From Hordeum vulgare subsp. vulgare (lineage: Eukaryota; Streptophyta; Magnoliopsida; Poales; Poaceae), in contig NC_058518.1 of the NCBI RefSeq assembly GCF_904849725.1, positions 11,552,147 to 11,616,146 on the forward strand: DNA of 64,000 nucleotides. Direction: 5' to 3'. Shown one piece after another: positions 1 through 8,959 of the stretch. The translations under genes and the position numbers were made by a program. The notes below the pieces were generated by a model. The model was not told the origin of the DNA, searched no databases, and worked only from the letters and a program-made list of their open reading frames with translations. Position 1 is the first letter of the stretch. Each line of letters opens with the position of its first letter.

Positions 1-282
1 CCCACGGTGGTCAGAGTAGACGAAGTGGTCGGGGAAGACGACGACGATGCTGGTGATGAGCTGGTGCTGGACGAAGATGAAGAAGGTGGACGTGCGGTGC
101 GGCTCGGGTGAGCGAGCTGCAGCACCGCCAAAGGAGAGCGACGGCAGCGGCCTGATGGCGGTGTCTGCGGCTGGTTCGGAGCGCGGCGGCGATGCTCGAA
201 GTTGCCGAGGAAGAACCCAACAACATGACGAAGAACGGTGCGGACGATGGCGTTCCCGCGTCGAAGGAGATGGCGCGGTGCA
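1..282. repeat. Old flank of the outer Copia, with an inverted copy of 38919-39121
   Basis: This is the sequence into which the outer Copia inserted; its last five bases (278-282, GTGCA) are repeated at 37589-37593 as the target duplication. Bases 1-198 are, in reverse complement, a diverged copy of 38919-39121, including matching stretches near GAGCTGGTGCTGGACGAA. Before the Copia arrived the two arms were about 1.4 kb apart. The right-hand copy looks like part of a minus-strand LTR, so this may be a truncated LTR of a related element. Bases 199-282 match nothing else I can see in the window. No gene is recognisable here. Confidence 0.55.
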
Positions 283-2030
283 TGTTGGAAATATGCCCTA
301 GATGCAATGATAAAATAGTTATTATTATATTTCCTGTTTCAAGATAATCGTTTATTATCCATGCTATAATTGTATTGAATGAAAGCATAGATACATGTGT
401 GGATATATAGACAAAACAATATTCCTAGCAAGCCTCTTGTTGGCTAGCCAGTTTATCAATGATCGGTAAGGTATTCGGATCATATGCAAGTGTTGTTACT
501 TGATAACTGGATCACATCATTAAGAGAATCATGTAATGGACTAGACCCAAACTATGAACGTAGCATGTGATTGTGTTATTTTGTTGCTATTGTTTTCTGC
601 GTATCAAGTGTTCATTCCTATGACCATGAGATCATGTAACTCACTGACACCGGAGGAATACCTTGTGTGTATCAAACGTCACAACGTTACTGGGTGACTA
701 TAAAGGTGCTCTACAGGTATCTCCGAAGGTGTTCATTTAGTTAGCATGGATCGAAACTGGGATTTGTCACTCCGTATGACGGAGACGTATCTCGGGGCCC
801 ACTCGGTAATACACCATCACATACAAGCCTTGCAAGCAATGTGAGTCAAAGTGGAAGTCACGGGATCTTGTATTACGGAACGAGTAAAGAGAATTGACGG
901 CAACGAGATTGGAATAGGTATAGGGATACCGACGATCAAATCTCGGGCAAGTAACATACCGAAGGACAAAGGGAATGATATACGGGATTATATGAATCCT
1001 TGGCACAGAGGTTCAACCGATAAGATCATCATAGAATATGTAGGACCCAATATGGACATGCAGGTCCCGCTATTGGATATTGACCGAGGAGTGTCTCGGG
1101 TCATGTCTGCATAGTTCTCGAACCTGCAGGGTCTGCACACTTCAGGTTTGATGAAGTTTTAGTATAGTTGAGTTATATGTGTTGGTGACCGAAGGTTCTT
1201 CGGAGTCCCGGATGAGATCCCGGATAAGGGTTTCCAGAATGGTCCGGAAACGAAGATTGATATATAGGATGGTTTCATTTGGTCACCGGAAAGATTTCGG
1301 GCATTACCGACAGTGTACCGGGAGTGACGAATGGGTTCCGGGTATTCACCGGGAGGGGAACACTCACCCGGGAGTGAGCCCAGTAACCCTAGGGTGGCGC
1401 ACCAGCCCTTAGTGGGCTGGTGAGGCCAGCCCAAGAGGGCTATGGCGCCACAAGAGAAAATACCAAAGGAAAGAAAAAAAGGAAAGAGGAAGGTGGGAAG
1501 GAAGGAGTGGACTACTTCCCCCAAACCGAATTGGGGTGGGAGTCCACCTCCTCCCATCGGCCGGCGCCCTTGGGGAACCCTTGAGCCCCAAGGCTAGCCC
1601 CTCCCCTCCTCCTATATATATTGGTGGTTTTAGGGCTTTTGGGACACAACTTTGCCACGTGCAACTCAAACCTATACCACATAGTTCTTCCTCTAGATCG
1701 GATTTCTGTGGAGCTCGGGCGGAGCCCTGCAGGAGTAGATCATCACCAACACTGGCGCGCCGTCACGCTACCGGAGAACTCATCTACTTCCCCATCTCTC
1801 TTGCTGGATCAAGAAGGCGGAGATCGTCATCGAGCTGAATGTGTGCAGAACACGGAGGTGCCGTCCGTTCGGTGCTAGATCGGGACGGATCGTGGGACGA
1901 TGGTGATTTGAATCACGAAGTTGTACCACTACATCAACCGCGTTTCCTAACGCTTCCCGCTTAGCGATCTGCAAGGGTATGTGGATCCAATCTCCCTCTC
2001 ATAGATGAACATCACCATGATAGGTCCTCG
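283..2030 (+). repeat. 5' LTR of the outer Copia, first part
   Basis: This matches 35793 to about 37540. CACTA-1 interrupts it after 2030, and the last 43 bp of the LTR resume at 25813 and end CCCCAACA at 25855. Bases 2028-2030 (TCG) are the CACTA target duplication. Several short reading frames here are not genes. Confidence 0.92.
1613..1621 (+). promoter_or_regulatory. TATA box of the outer Copia 5' LTR
   Basis: TATATATAT lies after a purine-rich stretch in the LTR and recurs at the equivalent place in the 3' LTR (about 37128-37136). BARE1-type LTRs start transcription just downstream of such boxes. This copy no longer directs an intact element, because CACTA-1 separates it from gag by 23.8 kb. 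Confidence 0.6.
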
Positions 2031-2266
2031 CACTACTAGGAAAAGGGCTATAGATAATATAGACACTAATGACGCACCAGACAAGTGGTGCGCCACTAAT
2101 ATATAGCAGTGGCGCACCATGTGCATATGCGCCATTAGTGTGATGGACACTAATGACGCACCACACACACGGTGCGCCACTATTAACAAACTTTTTTTTT
2201 CCAAAAGTACTAATGGCGCACCGGGGCAGAGTGCGCCATTACTAGTAATGACGCACCACTCATCCA

Positions 2267-2321
<55 letters not shown>

Positions 2322-2450
2322 TACTACTACTACTAATGGCGCATCACCAGCTGGTGCGTCATTAGTAACCAGGATTACTAATGGCGCATTTGTAGGTGGT
2401 GCGCCATTAGTAACCTGCCGAGTGACTAGTCACAAATGCACCGCACCATT
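2031..2450. repeat. 5' subterminal repeats of CACTA-1
   Basis: Variants of TAATGGCGCACC and its complement GGTGCGCCATTA alternate in both orientations at roughly 30-60 bp spacing. In En/Spm-type elements, subterminal repeats bind the element's own DNA-binding protein. The same motif set recurs at 25540-25800. A (TA)n and (CTA)n simple repeat interrupts the cluster. Confidence 0.85.
2270..2335. repeat. Microsatellite (AT)25 then (CTA)5
   Basis: About 50 bases of alternating AT are followed by five CTA triplets, inside the CACTA-1 subterminal region. The AT run is likely to vary in length between accessions. Confidence 0.95.
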
Positions 2451-2508
2451 TGTAGGTGGCAGAAGAAAGGAAAAAAGAAAAAAAAGAAGCAAACCACACC
2501 CCGCGGCC

Positions 2509-2807
2509 ATGTGGCGGCGGGCAGCGACGACGGCGCTGGCGCTGGGGCCGGCGCAGGCGCCCACGCGGTCGCCACCTCCGAGGACCCGGCGAGGACCGTC
2601 AAGATCTGCCGGCACCTGCCCCCGCGCCTCCTCCGCGATTCGGTCGCCGCCACCACCATTGCCTTCGACTACCACTACTCCCTCTGGGGCCTCCAGCCGG
2701 ATTCCCCCGCCTGGCTCAGCGCCAAGCGCGACACCCACCTCCGCTCCGCCAACCGCCTCCACGACCTCTGCTTCCTCAACGGCGGCACTAACATCAAGCT
2801 CGGCATG
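2509..2807 (+). pseudogene. Captured first exon of an ABC1/ADCK1-like atypical kinase gene
   Basis: The ATG at 2509 opens a reading MWRRAATTALALG, then a single-base frameshift near 2545 moves to the frame that reads KICRHLPPRLLRDSV, IAFDYHYSLWGL and THLRSANRLHDLCFLNGG. The order of these blocks (start of the conserved region, then HLRSA and the NGG-x-IK motif) is what I recognise as the N-terminal side of ABC1/ADCK family proteins, the UbiB-like atypical kinases of plastids and mitochondria. The exon ends at a good donor, GTAAGT at 2808. The kinase core is absent, so the piece cannot encode a working kinase. It lies just inside the CACTA subterminal repeats, where transposon-driven transcription could read it. 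Confidence 0.75.
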
Positions 2808-3772
2808 GTAAGTGATGTGTTCCTTCACATAGATCTTGCTGGATAAGCTTAGACGGTACTAACAATAAAATCAATTGTTTACCCGCTAGATCTGCCATCG
2901 TACTTAACCAGTCATAGTTGACATCGTAGATCTTACTGAAACGCACATGACAATAACAATCTTAGTTAATCTTGGTAATGGATTGGAGGCAATGAACGAT
3001 GCATGTCGATTAGTGCGTCCTGAAATTTGGGGCCCTGCCAGCTTCTGTTTCTTTTGCACAAACTGGCAAACTGGTGCTTTCAAAGGGCATACATTTACTC
3101 CATAAATCACGCGACTGGACTCTTAATTCCAGTTCCAGCACACTTAGTTAGTGTAGCAACTCAAATATACTTAAACCTTGTAGTTCCAGTTCTTTATTGT
3201 AGCAGCGATTCGACTGAAGCTGGTAAAATTGGATAAATAGCATTACAAAAAATGTTTTGATGGAAAAATTGATTACAAAAAATATGTAATAATTTATACC
3301 TGATGACCGAGGTACCCTTTGTTTGGCCCATACCTCAATTCTACGATCAATCGATCGATCGATCGATTCGTCGCAGGTGCCAAGTGGAGTGGGTACAGTG
3401 CAGCACATTGCTTGTTTCTGAATATTGCGCTGCACATCGCCTGCCCACATACCTGCAGTTTAACTTGAGATCAATGAAAGCCAACTACATTTGAGCTACC
3501 CCAAAGATACTTGAGATCAGTGTCAGTGCTCGTCATAGACAGACTGATATTGCAATACATGTGCTCGTCATAGTACATTGCCGCCATGTTTCCACTCAGA
3601 CCCTCTGTCTGAATCACCCACTTTTGGAGAGCCTGATAGTTGGTGTATTAAATGTGGTTCTGAGATCCAGCTCCAGTCAAGTCTACAGTTAACGCGCACT
3701 GGCTTGGCTTTATTGTGCCTCTTGTTCCCTAAACAGCAGAATTTCTCATCACTTTTCTCCCCCAACAGTCAG
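2808..3772. other. Gene-free spacer of CACTA-1
   Basis: This stretch is AT-rich, starts with a splice donor and ends with an acceptor (CAACAGTCAG before 3773). It looks like intron sequence from the captured genes, with the junction between the kinase and hydrolase genes somewhere inside. A short (ATCG)n run lies near 3346-3367. I see no coding region that I can support. Confidence 0.5.
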
Positions 3773-4239
3773 GTGAACAGGGACGCCTGCCTGTACTTCT
3801 ACTGAAACTCAATGACACTGCTCCTGAAAGGAAGCCAGTTGTTGTAATACTGCACAGCTTGTAAAAATGCAAGGAATGGTTGCGTCCACTGCTTGCGGTG
3901 AAATTGCTTGTTTTTCAACCATACCAGCATGCCCCTATGCAGTATACTATACATCAATGTTTAGCACCAGTTAGTGTTCTTAGCTTGCTTCACATTTGCA
4001 GGCATATGCCTCCAGGGGTTATATTGCTGTCGCTATCGATTCTCGTTATCATGGTGAAAGGGCCAGCAGCAAGACTACTTACATAGACGTAATCTACTTA
4101 CTTTGTGCGCTACTGATTTCATGAAGTTTTCTATCCATAGGTTTCAGTTGAACTGACCATCCCTACTTTCGTGGTTCAAACACAGGCACTGAAATCATCT
4201 TGGAAGAATGGGGACACTATGCCTTTTATTTTTGACACG
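3773..4239 (+). pseudogene. Captured exons of an alpha/beta-hydrolase gene
   Basis: Three exons with good splice signals lie in order. Exon 3773-3897 reads GRLPVLLLKLND, ERKPVVVILHS and KCKEWLRPLLA. Exon 4002-4088 reads AYASRGYIAVAIDSRYHGER. Exon 4186-4239 reads WKNGDTMPFIFDT. The HG-like turn, the RGY-x-A...DSRYHGE block and the WKNGD-x-MPFIFD block are what I recognise from a plant alpha/beta hydrolase superfamily gene (At5g25770-like). The nucleophile GxSxG exon that should follow is missing, and exon 1 has an in-frame TAA after LHSL. Introns are retained, so capture was at DNA level rather than from mRNA. Confidence 0.8.
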
Positions 4240-4363
4240 GTACTGTATGTTATTTCCACATGTTAGAGTTAATCTTTTGATTGTTCTTAAGATCTGTTAA
4301 CAGTGTTGTTCAATTTTTCCATCAAAACATTTTTTGTAATAAATGATTGGTTCTGTACCAATA

Positions 4364-4638
4364 AGACTAGCCATAGTGGGAAGTAACTAAGTAGTAACAT
4401 CAACGCCACGTAGGTAAAAAATCTGACGTGGCAAGTAATTAATACGGAGAGAGATGGTGGTAGTAACATAGCTAGTTACCATCACATCACATATTTCAAT
4501 GCATTATGTGTCTATAACCTAATAAATGCTAGTTTGCATGACACCACATGTATGTTACTCCCCACTATGGAGGTAGTAACATAGAGTAGTAACAACATTA
4601 TGTTACTACTCCTAGTTACTCCCCATTATGAGCAGCCT
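4364..4638. mobile_element. MITE of about 275 bp in CACTA-1
   Basis: Inverted ends: ACTAGCCATAGTGGGAAGTA on the left and, in complement, GGCTGCTCATAATGGGGAGT on the right, each continuing into AACTA(A/G)..AGTAGTAACAT, so the repeats reach about 35 bp. There is no coding capacity. I know similar GGCCATAGTGGGAGTAAC ends from abundant grass MITEs, but I could not fix the target duplication and so leave the superfamily open. Confidence 0.75.
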
Positions 4639-4897
4639 AAATGTCAAACCGGATATTTATTGTTTTTCGAACTGCGTTTACTGTCCATGCACATAGAGTA
4701 GAACCTCTCCTATTTAATTTTCCTTTATTGTGTTTCTTCATGGCCCTCTCTTCCGTTTAATGCTGGATATAATGCACAGGCTGAAGCGTATTGATTCTGA
4801 TTTTTTTAGTTATATGTGTGGTGTGATGATGGTCATTCTTCAATTTAAAAGTAAACAAGCGGCCTCCATTAAGGTCTACCGACAATCATGTAGGTGA
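4639..4897. other. Gene-free stretch of CACTA-1, left of the nested Copia
   Basis: No recognisable gene. The last bases read ...CATGTAG then GGTGA (4893-4897, the Copia target duplication); joined to GTCC at 22512 this would give TAG|GTGAGTCC, a plausible splice donor that the Copia hit. What exon it belonged to I cannot say. Confidence 0.4.
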
Positions 4898-5097
4898 AAC
4901 TAGAGAATAATGTGCTGAGATTGATGATTGTATTGCATGAGAGAGTACACATATATACACGCTGTGGTGTTGGTTACAACGGCTGCAAGCCATGCATGCC
5001 GGTGCATGCGCACGACCTGGGAGGAGCGGCGCCTAAGCTACCTAGAAGGATCCCGCATGACCAGGTAGTGGGAGTTATCCAAAGGAGGTTTCGAACA
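4898..5097 (-). repeat. 3' LTR of the short-LTR Copia
   Basis: A 200 bp repeat, matching 22307-22506 with two visible differences. A TATATA stretch near 4952 lies in the LTR promoter region. Confidence 0.93.
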
Positions 5098-5107
5098 CCC
5101 CCCGCAG
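5098..5107 (-). other. Polypurine tract of the short-LTR Copia
   Basis: On the minus strand ACTGCGGGGGG abuts the LTR start TGTTCG. Plus-strand DNA synthesis of LTR elements starts at such tracts. The RNase H reading frame runs through it into the LTR, so the original stop codon seems to be lost. Confidence 0.8.
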
Positions 5108-7195
5108 TTGAAACGTGCGGTTCGCCGACGTTTAAACTGGACCGAAAGTCGAGGAACACACTGATCGGCAGTCCTTTGGTGAATATGTCAGCAAACTGCG
5201 AGCTCGTGGGAACGTGAAGGACGCGGATTTCGCCAAGGGCGACACGTTCGCGGACGAAGTACAGATCGGTCTCGATGTGCTTGGTGCGTTGATGTTGCAC
5301 GGGGTTGCTTGACATATAGACGGCGCTGATGTTGTTGCAGTAGACCACTGTGGCGCGAGACGGCGGGTGGTGGAGCTCACCGAGGAGCTGTCGGAGCCAC
5401 ATCGATTCGGCGACGGCGTTAGCAACGGCTCTGTATTCTGCCTCGGCGCTCGATCGCGAGACAGTGACCTGCCGCTTCGAGGACCAGGAGAGAAGGTTGG
5501 CGCCGAGGTAGACGCAGTAGCCCGACGTGGATTGGCGAGTGTCGGGGCAGCCCGCCCAATCGGCGTCGAAGTAGGCGACGAGATCAGTGCCGGTGTCGCG
5601 GTTGATCCGAAGCCCCAGATGTGTGGTACCACGCAGATACCGGAGAATGCGCTTCACAAGCTGATAGTGGCAATCACGCGGGGCATGCATGAACATGCAT
5701 CACTGCTGAACGGCATAGGAGAGGTCGGGGCGTGTCAACGTGATGTACTGGAGAGCACCAACCAAGCTGCGGTAGAGCGACGGGTCGTGGAAGAGAGGAC
5801 CGGTGTCGATGGAGAGCTTGGAGGACGTGTCGACCGGAGTGGAGATGGGCTTGCAGTTGAGCATGCCTGCACGGTCGAGAATCTCCAGGGCGTACAGTGA
5901 TGAAGAACACCGAGGTTGGTCATCGCGAATTCGCGGCCGAGCGACTGGATGACGGAGTCGAGGACCGCGGTAGAGCTGGCGGTGAGGATGATGTCGTCGA
6001 CGTAGAGCAGCGGGTAGGCGAGCTGGTCGCCGCACCGAAGGATGAAGAGAGATGTATCCGAGCGGGAGGCGACGAAGCCGAGCGTCCGGAGGTAGGCGGT
6101 GAAGCGGGTGAACCACGCACGCGGAGCCTGCTTGAGACCGTAGAGGGAACGGTTCAGCCGGCAGACGTGAGATGGCGATGCAGCGTTGACGAAGCCGGAG
6201 GGCTGATGGCAGTAGACCGTCTCGGCGAGGTGACCGTGGAGGAAGGCGTTCTTGACATCCAACTGATGGATGGGCCAAGACCGACCGGCGGCGAAGCTCA
6301 GAACCGTGCGGATCGTGGCCGGCTTGACCACAGGTCTGAAAGTCTCAGCGTAGTCGACGCCGGCCTGCTGTGTGAAGCCGCGGAGGACCCAACGCGCCTT
6401 GTACCGGGCGAGCGTGCCGTCGGGGTGGAACTTATGCCGGAAGATCCACTTCCCCGTGACGACGTTTGTACCTGCAGGACGAGACACTAAACACCAAGTA
6501 TTATTCCGCATCAGTGCGTTATATTCCTCGAGCATCGCGGCGTACCAGTTCGGGTCACGAAGAGCGACACGATAGGACGAGGGGATGGGACTGATGGAGG
6601 TAGTGTCGGTGTGGAGAATTTTAGGCTGGGCGAAGCCAGACTTGCCGTGAGTGCGCATGGGATGGCGATTAGCAGGCGGATCAATGAGGACTGCGCGCGG
6701 CGGGAGAGGCAGGGATGCGTGCGACGAGGAGGCGGGATCTGCATGGGGACTGGCAGATGGGGCCGGTGCGGGCGCGCGGGTGCGGGTGGGACGCGACGCG
6801 CTTTGTGCGTCTGCATGGGAGGGGTGCGTCGGCATGGGAGGCCCGGCGGCTGCATGGGAGCTGTCGCGCGATGCGGCGGCAGGTGGGGTGGCAGGGGCGT
6901 CTGTAGGTGGGGCCCCTGCAGGAGGGGTTGGCGAGGCTGACCGGGTGACGAACCCAGGCGGTTGGCGAGGCGTGGGAATAGGGATTGGTGGGGTGGTTAG
7001 CGGTGCATGCGCGGGTGCGTGGGAGACGCGGCTGGAGGCGGGTAAGTGCATGCCCGGTGCAGATCCCGAGGGGCGAGCGGGAAACGGTCGGTTGGCCGGG
7101 CGGGGCAGGCGCGGAAAGGTGGGAGGGGGCGCTGGGTGTGGATCTGGTGCACCGAGAAGGGTGTGTTCAGGTGTGTGTGAGGCTGGGGTGTAGGG
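5107..7195 (-). pseudogene. Copia RT and RNase H region of the short-LTR Copia, decayed
   Basis: In order on the minus strand: a Pro/Ala-rich linker (about 6650-7195), then RT with NNTWCLV, KWIFRHK, YKARWVLRGFTQQ, QLDVKNAFLHG, RSLYGLKQAPRAW and the catalytic LLYVDDIIL near 5990. A deletion after TNLGVLHH (about 5898) removes the next block and changes frame to YALEILDRAGMLN. An in-frame TGA follows SYAVQQ at about 5700. RNase H continues with RYLRGT, DADWAGCPDTRQSTSGYC and SSAEAEYRA. The usual CDN-x-SA motif reads CNNISA here, so the catalytic Asp is Asn. The piece cannot give an active polyprotein. Confidence 0.88.
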
Positions 7196-7884
7196 AAAGC
7201 AACGCTCGTCGAACGTGACATGCCGAGAGATAATAACTTTGCGAGTGGCTATGGTGTTTGTGAGGTGAGGTGGCTATGGTGTTTGGAAAACATAGGCAGC
7301 CAAAAACGCGCATGTGATCATACGTGGGGTGTTGGCCGAGAAGCTGGTAGTAGGGTGTGTGAAAGTGGATGGCAGAGGAAGGGCGCCGGTTGAGAATGTA
7401 AGTGGCAGTGTGGAGTGCTTCAACCCAGAAGGGTGGGGGTAGGTTGGCATGGATGAGGAGGACACGAACGATGTCGTTTGTGGTTCGTATAAGGCGTTCG
7501 ACTTTGCCATTTTGTGGAGCGGTGTGAGGACAAGAGAGGCGAAACGACGAACCGTGGCGAGAGAATAGATCACGTAGGGAGGAAGTGAGAAACTCACCGC
7601 CATTGTCGCATTGCATGCATTGGATCGTTACGTGAAATTGTGTGAGGATGTAGGCGAAGAAGCGAGAGATGGTGTCGGCGATGTCCGATTTGTGGCACAG
7701 CGGAAAAGTCCAAGAGTAGTGTGTATGGTCGTCAAGTAATACGAGGTAGTACTGAAAACCGGAAAAACTTTGCACGGGTGATTCCACAAATCACAATGTA
7801 TTAATTGAAAAGGTGCACTAGTCTTGGAGGTGGAAGTGGGAAAGGGCAGCCGAGGCTGTTTGCCTAGTTTACATGTACTACAAA
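7196..7884 (-). pseudogene. Copia integrase of the short-LTR Copia, split by the Gypsy insertion
   Basis: After CKLGKQPRLPF comes the first catalytic Asp in LIHCDLW, then a frameshift near 7787, QCDNGGEFL with the second Asp, and NGKVERLIRTTND with the Glu, giving a complete DDE set. Further on are WVEALHTATYILNRRPS and YDHMRVFGCLCFP. A 25 bp tandem duplication (7245-7260 copied at 7270-7285) breaks the frame after the core domain. The N-terminal part lies on the far side of the Gypsy insertion, at 20396 and beyond. Confidence 0.87.
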
Positions 7885-7889
7885 CATGG

Positions 7890-8438
7890 TATCGTGGGTA
7901 TAAGCCTGACAGTAGATGTGTAGGGTACGAATGAGATGGGTAGAGTCCTAGCTACGGCGAGATTGTATGAGTTCAGGCCCCTCTGCGGTGGAGGTAACAA
8001 CCCTACGTCTCAGTGCTCTCGGAGCTTGTTGTCGAGTGGAATATGGAATACAATGATTTGCTAACCCCTCTACCAGTGGGGGAGGGTGGCTTATATAGAG
8101 TGCGCTGCCCTCCACAACGGTTCCGTTACAGGGGTGGAGTAGTGGCGATTGAATGTGTACGTTACAGGTAACGTATGCCCTAAATGCTAATAAATGCACC
8201 CGGAAACGTACGACCGTTTCCTTCCAGGGGGGTTACGATGTACCGAGTGGTATATAGTCAGTTGACCTCCGAATGCTAGTCACCGACTGGAGGACCGAGG
8301 GTATGTTACCGACTGGACGACAGGGATTCCTTAATTCAGTCGGAGTTGACTAAGGGTCTTGTCCTCTACGAGGGGTAGTCCCTTGGTAGGACCTATAGGG
8401 CAGGCCTATGACCCTACCCTAGGACTATAACCCCATCA
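7890..8438 (-). repeat. 3' LTR of the Tat Gypsy element
   Basis: 549 bp, matching 19843-20390. TATATAAG on the minus strand near 8091-8097 is the LTR TATA box. The adjoining internal sequence on the minus strand, TCGGGGACTAA, is the likely polypurine tract. Confidence 0.93.
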
Positions 8439-8822
8439 TTAGTCCCCGAATGGACTGGGTTTGGAACGACGAAGCGATGTTTGAAGTTGGATCCGACTGG
8501 ATCAGACTCGGCTTGGGCGTTGTTTGCCTCGGTCCATTTCGACTTTTCTGATCGACGATCCGAGTGGAAGTACTCGCGAAACAGACTGTCGGGAGCCGAG
8601 TGCTTCGGCGACATCTTCTGACGCGACCGGTCAACTGACAGCAGCGGATTTTCCGGGATCTTCAAATTTCCGTTTCCGCCCGCTCAGCGGGGATGACGCC
8701 AGCGCGCTCGAGTAGCGCCTGACACCTCGATTCTCGTGCCTTCAACCTCTCCACTAATATCGCCGCGGTGGGTCGGGAGGATAAGGTTTCGGGGCCACCT
8801 GCCAGTGACCCAGTCGGAACCC

Positions 8823-8830
8823 TATTTAAA
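8823..8830 (+). promoter_or_regulatory. TATA-like box of the antisense gene
   Basis: TATTTAAA lies about 130 bp upstream of the ATG at 8960 in a GC-rich context, which fits a plant core promoter for the spliced plus-strand gene. This is inference from position and sequence only. Confidence 0.45.
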
Positions 8831-8959
8831 TCTCGGCGGCGAGGCTTCTCCGCTACGCTCGCCGAATCCCTTGCTCTCGCCTGCTCCGCCCTTCTCGCCA
8901 CCCCCAGCGCTCCTATACTCCTCCCTTCTCCTTCCTCCCGAGGGCTCGCAGCCGCCGCC

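Noticed and set aside
2031..4239. A functional host kinase or hydrolase gene
   Set aside because: Only leading or internal exons are present, with a frameshift and a stop, inside a CACTA element.
5367..6490. Plus-strand frames of 177-197 residues
   Set aside because: Complement of the Copia RT/RNase H coding region.
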